DNA from: Bacteroidales bacterium
GTDB taxonomy: Bacteria; Bacteroidota; Bacteroidia; Bacteroidales; WCHB1-69
Reading direction: 5' to 3'
NCBI GenBank assembly: GCA_016285615.1
Contig: JAEERB010000019.1
Span: 1 to 24,321, forward strand
DNA: 24,321 bases
Both the position numbers and the translations under genes were made by a program. Positions 21,414 through 24,321 of this stretch are shown piece by piece. Positions within the stretch are counted from its first letter, which is position 1. Each line of letters begins with the position of its first letter. Under the pieces are notes generated by a model. It was given only the letters and a program-made list of their open reading frames with translations, was not told the DNA's origin and did no database searches.

Positions 21414-21442
21414 AAAAATCCGAGCTGAAAGCACGGATTTTT
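21414..21442. terminator. Bidirectional terminator-like hairpin without an obvious gene
   Basis: AAAAATCCG (21414-21422) pairs with CGGATTTTT (21434-21442); inside, GCT pairs with AGC across an A-A mismatch, leaving loop GAA. U-runs flank it on either strand. No gene ends nearby: the lipoprotein gene starts to the left and clpB starts to the right. The remainder of 21443-21599 contains the clpB promoter region. Confidence 0.6.
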
Positions 21443-21504
21443 AAAATTCAAGGTTCAGAATTCAAAATCGGCCGCACACGGCTCATCCCCACAATATCCG
21501 TTTC

Positions 21505-21517
21505 TGCCATTTTGTCA
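21505..21517. promoter_or_regulatory. Candidate operator upstream of clpB
   Basis: TGCCATTTTGTCA reads as TGNCA-TTT-TGNCA, an imperfect inverted repeat, 95 bases before the clpB start and just upstream of the candidate promoter. A heat-shock regulatory role is a guess based on position. Confidence 0.3.
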
Positions 21518-21527
21518 TAATTTTCAG

Positions 21528-21557
21528 TTTGGCAACATTATTGATAGATATTGTTTG
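21528..21557 (+). promoter_or_regulatory. Candidate promoter of clpB
   Basis: TTTG (21528-21531) and TATTGTTTG (21549-21557) are near matches to -33 and -7 with a 17-base spacer; the -7 has one base too many. The predicted leader is about 40 bases. Confidence 0.35.
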
Positions 21558-21584
21558 TAAATCAATCAATACCATGAATCAATA

Positions 21585-21592
21585 AAAGGAGA
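21585..21592 (+). promoter_or_regulatory. Ribosome binding site of clpB
   Basis: AAAGGAGA lies 7-8 bases before the ATG at 21600. This is the only strong Shine-Dalgarno sequence noted in the window, and it favours ATG 21600 over the in-frame ATG at 21606. Confidence 0.7.
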
Positions 21593-21599
21593 CAATATT

Positions 21600-24197
21600 A
21601 TGAATATGAACAACTTAACCATAAAATCACAGGAAGCGATTGCTGGTGCGCAGATGATTGCCACCTCCAATCAGCAGCAGAGGCTGGACAACCTGCACCT
21701 GCTGAAATCACTTTTTGACATGGACCAGGATGTCATACCCTACCTCATCAAAAAACAGGATGCCAATCCGAAGACGATACAGCAGGTAGTGGAACGACAG
21801 ATCCAATCCATACCCAAAGTGCAAGGCGGCGACATCTACATGTCGAACGGCTTGCAACAGGCCATCCAACAAGCGATGATCTTCAGCAACGAGCTGGGCG
21901 ATGACTTTGTTTCTCTGGAACACCTCTTCTACGGCATCCTCAAGGCCAATGATGAGGCTTCGAAAATCTTGAAAGACGCTGGCATCACCGAGAAGGGACT
22001 GAAGACCGCCATCCAAGAACTGCGTAAGGGTCGTAATGTGACCAGCTCGACTGGCGAGGACACTTACAACGCTCTGAACAAATACGCCACCAACCTAAAT
22101 GAAGCCGCCCGTAAGGGCAAACTCGACCCCGTTATCGGGCGTGAGGAAGAGATTCGACGTGTGCTGCAAATCCTGTCGCGACGCACCAAGAACAACCCCA
22201 TCCTGATTGGCGAGGCCGGCGTGGGCAAAACCGCCATCGCCGAGGGTTTGGCACACCGACTGGTCAGCGGCGATATTCCCGAGAACCTGAAATCGAAACA
22301 GCTCTACTCGCTGGATATGGGCAACCTGATTGCCGGCGCCAAGTACAAGGGCGAATTCGAGGAGCGACTGAAAAGCGTTATCAAAGAAGTCATTGAGTCC
22401 GACGGCGAGATTATCCTCTTCATCGATGAAATCCATACGCTGGTCGGTGCCGGCGCCTCGGGCGATGGAGCCATGGATGCCGCCAATATCCTGAAACCTG
22501 CGCTGGCACGTGGCGAACTGAGAGCCATCGGTGCCACTACGCTGAACGAATACCAGAAATACTTCGAGAAGGACAAGGCCCTGGAGCGTCGTTTCCAGCC
22601 TGTCATGATTGAAGAACCCGACAAATACTCAGCCATCTCTATCTTGCGTGGCTTGAAGGAACGCTACGAAACGCACCACCAAGTAAGAATCCTGGACGAG
22701 GCCATCATCGCAGCAGTCGAGTTGTCGCAGCGTTACATCACCGAGCGTTACCTGCCCGACAAGGCCATCGACTTAATAGACGAGGCCGCAGCCAAGTTGA
22801 AACTGGAAATCAACTCTATGCCCGAGGAATTGGACGAGATTGAACGTAAAATCAGACAGTTGGAAATTGAGCGCGAAGCCTTGAAGCAGGAAAACGCCAT
22901 GGAGAAAGTGGAAGCGCTAAGCAAGACACTGTCGGAACTGCAAGAGCAGCGCAACGCCATTGCAGGCAAATGGCATGCCGAGAAGGAAGTCATTGACAAA
23001 ATCCAACAACTGAAAGCCCAAATTGAAGACTACAAGTTGGAAGCCACCAACGAAGAGCGTCAGGGCAACTACGGACGTGTCGCCGAGTTGCGTTACGGCT
23101 TGATACAGAACGCCGAAAAGGAAATCACCAAACTGGAAGGCGAGTTGGAAGACTTGCAAAAGGACAAAGCTTTGATTGACAAGGAAGTGGGTGCTGACGA
23201 CATTGCCGAAGTGGTGGCCCGTTGGACTGGCATCCCCGTTAGCAAGATGATGCAGAGCGAGCGTACCAAGTTATTGCACTTGGAAGAGGAGTTACACAAG
23301 CGTGTGGTTGGCCAAGATGAAGCTATCACAGCCATTGCCGACACCATCCGACGCAGTCGTGCGGGCTTACAAGACAGCCGACGCCCCATCGGATCGTTCA
23401 TCTTCATGGGCACCACAGGCGTGGGCAAAACGGAGCTCGCCAAGACCTTGGCCGAGTACCTGTTCAATACGGAGGACGCCCTTATCAGGTTCGATATGAG
23501 CGAATTCCAAGAGCCACACTCCATCTCACGACTCATTGGTTCGCCTCCTGGCTATGTAGGTTACGATGAAGGTGGCCAGCTGACCGAAAAGGTAAGACGG
23601 AAACCTTACTCTGTCATCCTCTTCGACGAGATTGAGAAGGCCCATCCCGACATCTTCAACATCTTGCTGCAAGTGCTCGACGACGGGCGACTGACCGACA
23701 ACAAGGGCCGTACAGCAGACTTCAAGAACACCATCATCATCATGACCTCCAACATGGGCTCGCACATCATCCAAGACAACTACGCCGACCGAGCCAAATA
23801 CTCTGACGAAGAAGTCTTTGAGCGCACCAAAGCCGAAGTCACCGACCTGATGAAGAAGAGCTTGCCGCCCGAATTCATCAACCGTATCGACGAGATTGTG
23901 ATGTTCCAGCCGCTGTCGAAGCGCGAAATCAAGGGCATCATCAAGATACAGATCGACCAGTTGAACAAACTGCTGGCCGAACAGAATATCAAGGTAGAGT
24001 TCTCAAAATACGCCTTAGACCTGCTCTGCGACTTAGGCTACGATCCGCTCTACGGAGCACGACCGCTGAAGCGTGTCATCCAGAAGAAAATCTTAAACGA
24101 ATTGTCGAAAATCATTCTGGAAGGCAAGGTAAGTCAAGACGGAACTATCATGATCGACTCGCTCGAAGATGGCAAATTCGCTTTCTTCAACAAATAA
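21600..24197 (+). CDS. clpB: ATP-dependent protein disaggregase ClpB
   Basis: The 865-residue AAA+ Hsp100 protein resolubilises heat-aggregated proteins with DnaK/DnaJ/GrpE in the cytoplasm. An N-terminal Clp repeat domain covers about 1-150. The first AAA+ module has Walker [10 protein letters not shown] (204-212, K210) and Walker [11 protein letters not shown] (D276, E277). The long coiled-coil middle domain at about 405-525, absent from ClpA and ClpC-sized insertions, identifies ClpB. The second AAA+ module has GTTGVGKTE (604-612, K610), the pore loop GYVGYDEGG and Walker [12 protein letters not shown] (D676, E677). No IGF/L loop for ClpP binding was noticed, as expected. It is a single-gene unit with its own ribosome site and terminator. 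Length is standard and no defect is visible. Confidence 0.97.
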   Translation: MNMNNLTIKSQEAIAGAQMIATSNQQQRLDNLHLLKSLFDMDQDVIPYLIKKQDANPKTIQQVVERQIQSIPKVQGGDIYMSNGLQQAIQQAMIFSNELGDDFVSLEHLFYGILKANDEASKILKDAGITEKGLKTAIQELRKGRNVTSSTGEDTYNALNKYATNLNEAARKGKLDPVIGREEEIRRVLQILSRRTKNNPILIGEAGVGKTAIAEGLAHRLVSGDIPENLKSKQLYSLDMGNLIAGAKYKGEFEERLKSVIKEVIESDGEIILFIDEIHTLVGAGASGDGAMDAANILKPALARGELRAIGATTLNEYQKYFEKDKALERRFQPVMIEEPDKYSAISILRGLKERYETHHQVRILDEAIIAAVELSQRYITERYLPDKAIDLIDEAAAKLKLEINSMPEELDEIERKIRQLEIEREALKQENAMEKVEALSKTLSELQEQRNAIAGKWHAEKEVIDKIQQLKAQIEDYKLEATNEERQGNYGRVAELRYGLIQNAEKEITKLEGELEDLQKDKALIDKEVGADDIAEVVARWTGIPVSKMMQSERTKLLHLEEELHKRVVGQDEAITAIADTIRRSRAGLQDSRRPIGSFIFMGTTGVGKTELAKTLAEYLFNTEDALIRFDMSEFQEPHSISRLIGSPPGYVGYDEGGQLTEKVRRKPYSVILFDEIEKAHPDIFNILLQVLDDGRLTDNKGRTADFKNTIIIMTSNMGSHIIQDNYADRAKYSDEEVFERTKAEVTDLMKKSLPPEFINRIDEIVMFQPLSKREIKGIIKIQIDQLNKLLAEQNIKVEFSKYALDLLCDLGYDPLYGARPLKRVIQKKILNELSKIILEGKVSQDGTIMIDSLEDGKFAFFNK

Positions 24198-24219
24198 AAA
24201 AAACTATTGTAAGTTTTTG

Positions 24220-24256
24220 AAAGAGGACGCTTTAAACAAGCGCCCTCTTTCTTTTT
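24220..24256 (+). terminator. Terminator of clpB
   Basis: AAAGAGG and CGCTT (24220-24232) pair with AAGCG and CCTCTTT (24238-24250) across one A-C mismatch and a five-base loop. The stem is followed by CTTTTT. It begins 23 bases after the stop. Confidence 0.9.
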
Positions 24257-24308
24257 AAGAAAAAATTAAAATTTTATCAACAATCGCACGCAGGTTAAAA
24301 TATTATTG

Positions 24309-24316
24309 TATCTTTG
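24309..24316 (+). promoter_or_regulatory. -7 promoter element for a gene beyond the right edge
   Basis: TATCTTTG matches the consensus and ends five bases before the window ends. The gene it serves is not visible. Confidence 0.5.
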
Positions 24317-24321
24317 TGCAT

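Overview
The window looks like a chromosomal piece from a member of the phylum Bacteroidota, most likely order Bacteroidales. The signs are: about ten sites matching the phylum's -7 promoter consensus TAnnTTTG; two Por (type IX) secretion-type C-terminal folds; a Bacteroidetes-style TonB-dependent receptor with a carboxypeptidase-regulatory-like N-terminus; tandem FISUMP domains; and an almost complete lack of strong Shine-Dalgarno sequences, with clpB as the exception. No phage or transposase gene is visible.

Layout. 1-130 (-) is the first 43 codons of a probable NUDIX hydrolase. 130-480 is a gene-free stretch made of nested palindromes. 481-2730 (+) holds pyrF and a nucleoside:H+ symporter-type MFS gene, a pyrimidine/nucleoside pair. 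2863-9059 (-) holds a 3-methyladenine DNA glycosylase, a TonB-dependent receptor, rpmB, comEC and a very small type IX secretion cargo. 9227-9297 (+) is tRNA-Cys(GCA) with its own promoter and terminator, followed by a gene-free array of seven hairpins up to 9668. 9698-10909 (-) is an A/T-rich exported protein of unknown function. 11170-15748 (+) holds lpdA, prmC, an outer-membrane beta-barrel gene and waaA. 15737-21197 (-) is an accessory-looking block: an Abi_2-type HEPN abortive-infection protein, an A/T-rich three-TM membrane protein of unknown function, a double FISUMP surface protein and a lipoprotein. 21191-21368 is a 178-bp near-palindromic element. 21600-24197 (+) is clpB, and a promoter for the next gene sits at the right edge.

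Most genes are housekeeping: pyrimidine synthesis, base-excision repair, ribosome, release-factor methylation, lipoamide chemistry, Kdo transfer to lipid A and protein disaggregation. The beta-barrel gene and waaA are six bases apart and share an envelope theme. The accessory material is the block at 15737-21197 plus the gene at 9698-10909. Its members are A/T-rich or surface/defence-type and are bordered by palindromic repeats.

The best candidates for something undescribed are: the hairpin array after tRNA-Cys; the 178-bp inverted-repeat element that contains the lipoprotein start codon; the unknown membrane protein beside the HEPN Abi gene; and a 7-bp tandem repeat running through the prmC stop codon. 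All functional calls come from reading the sequence; no database search was run.
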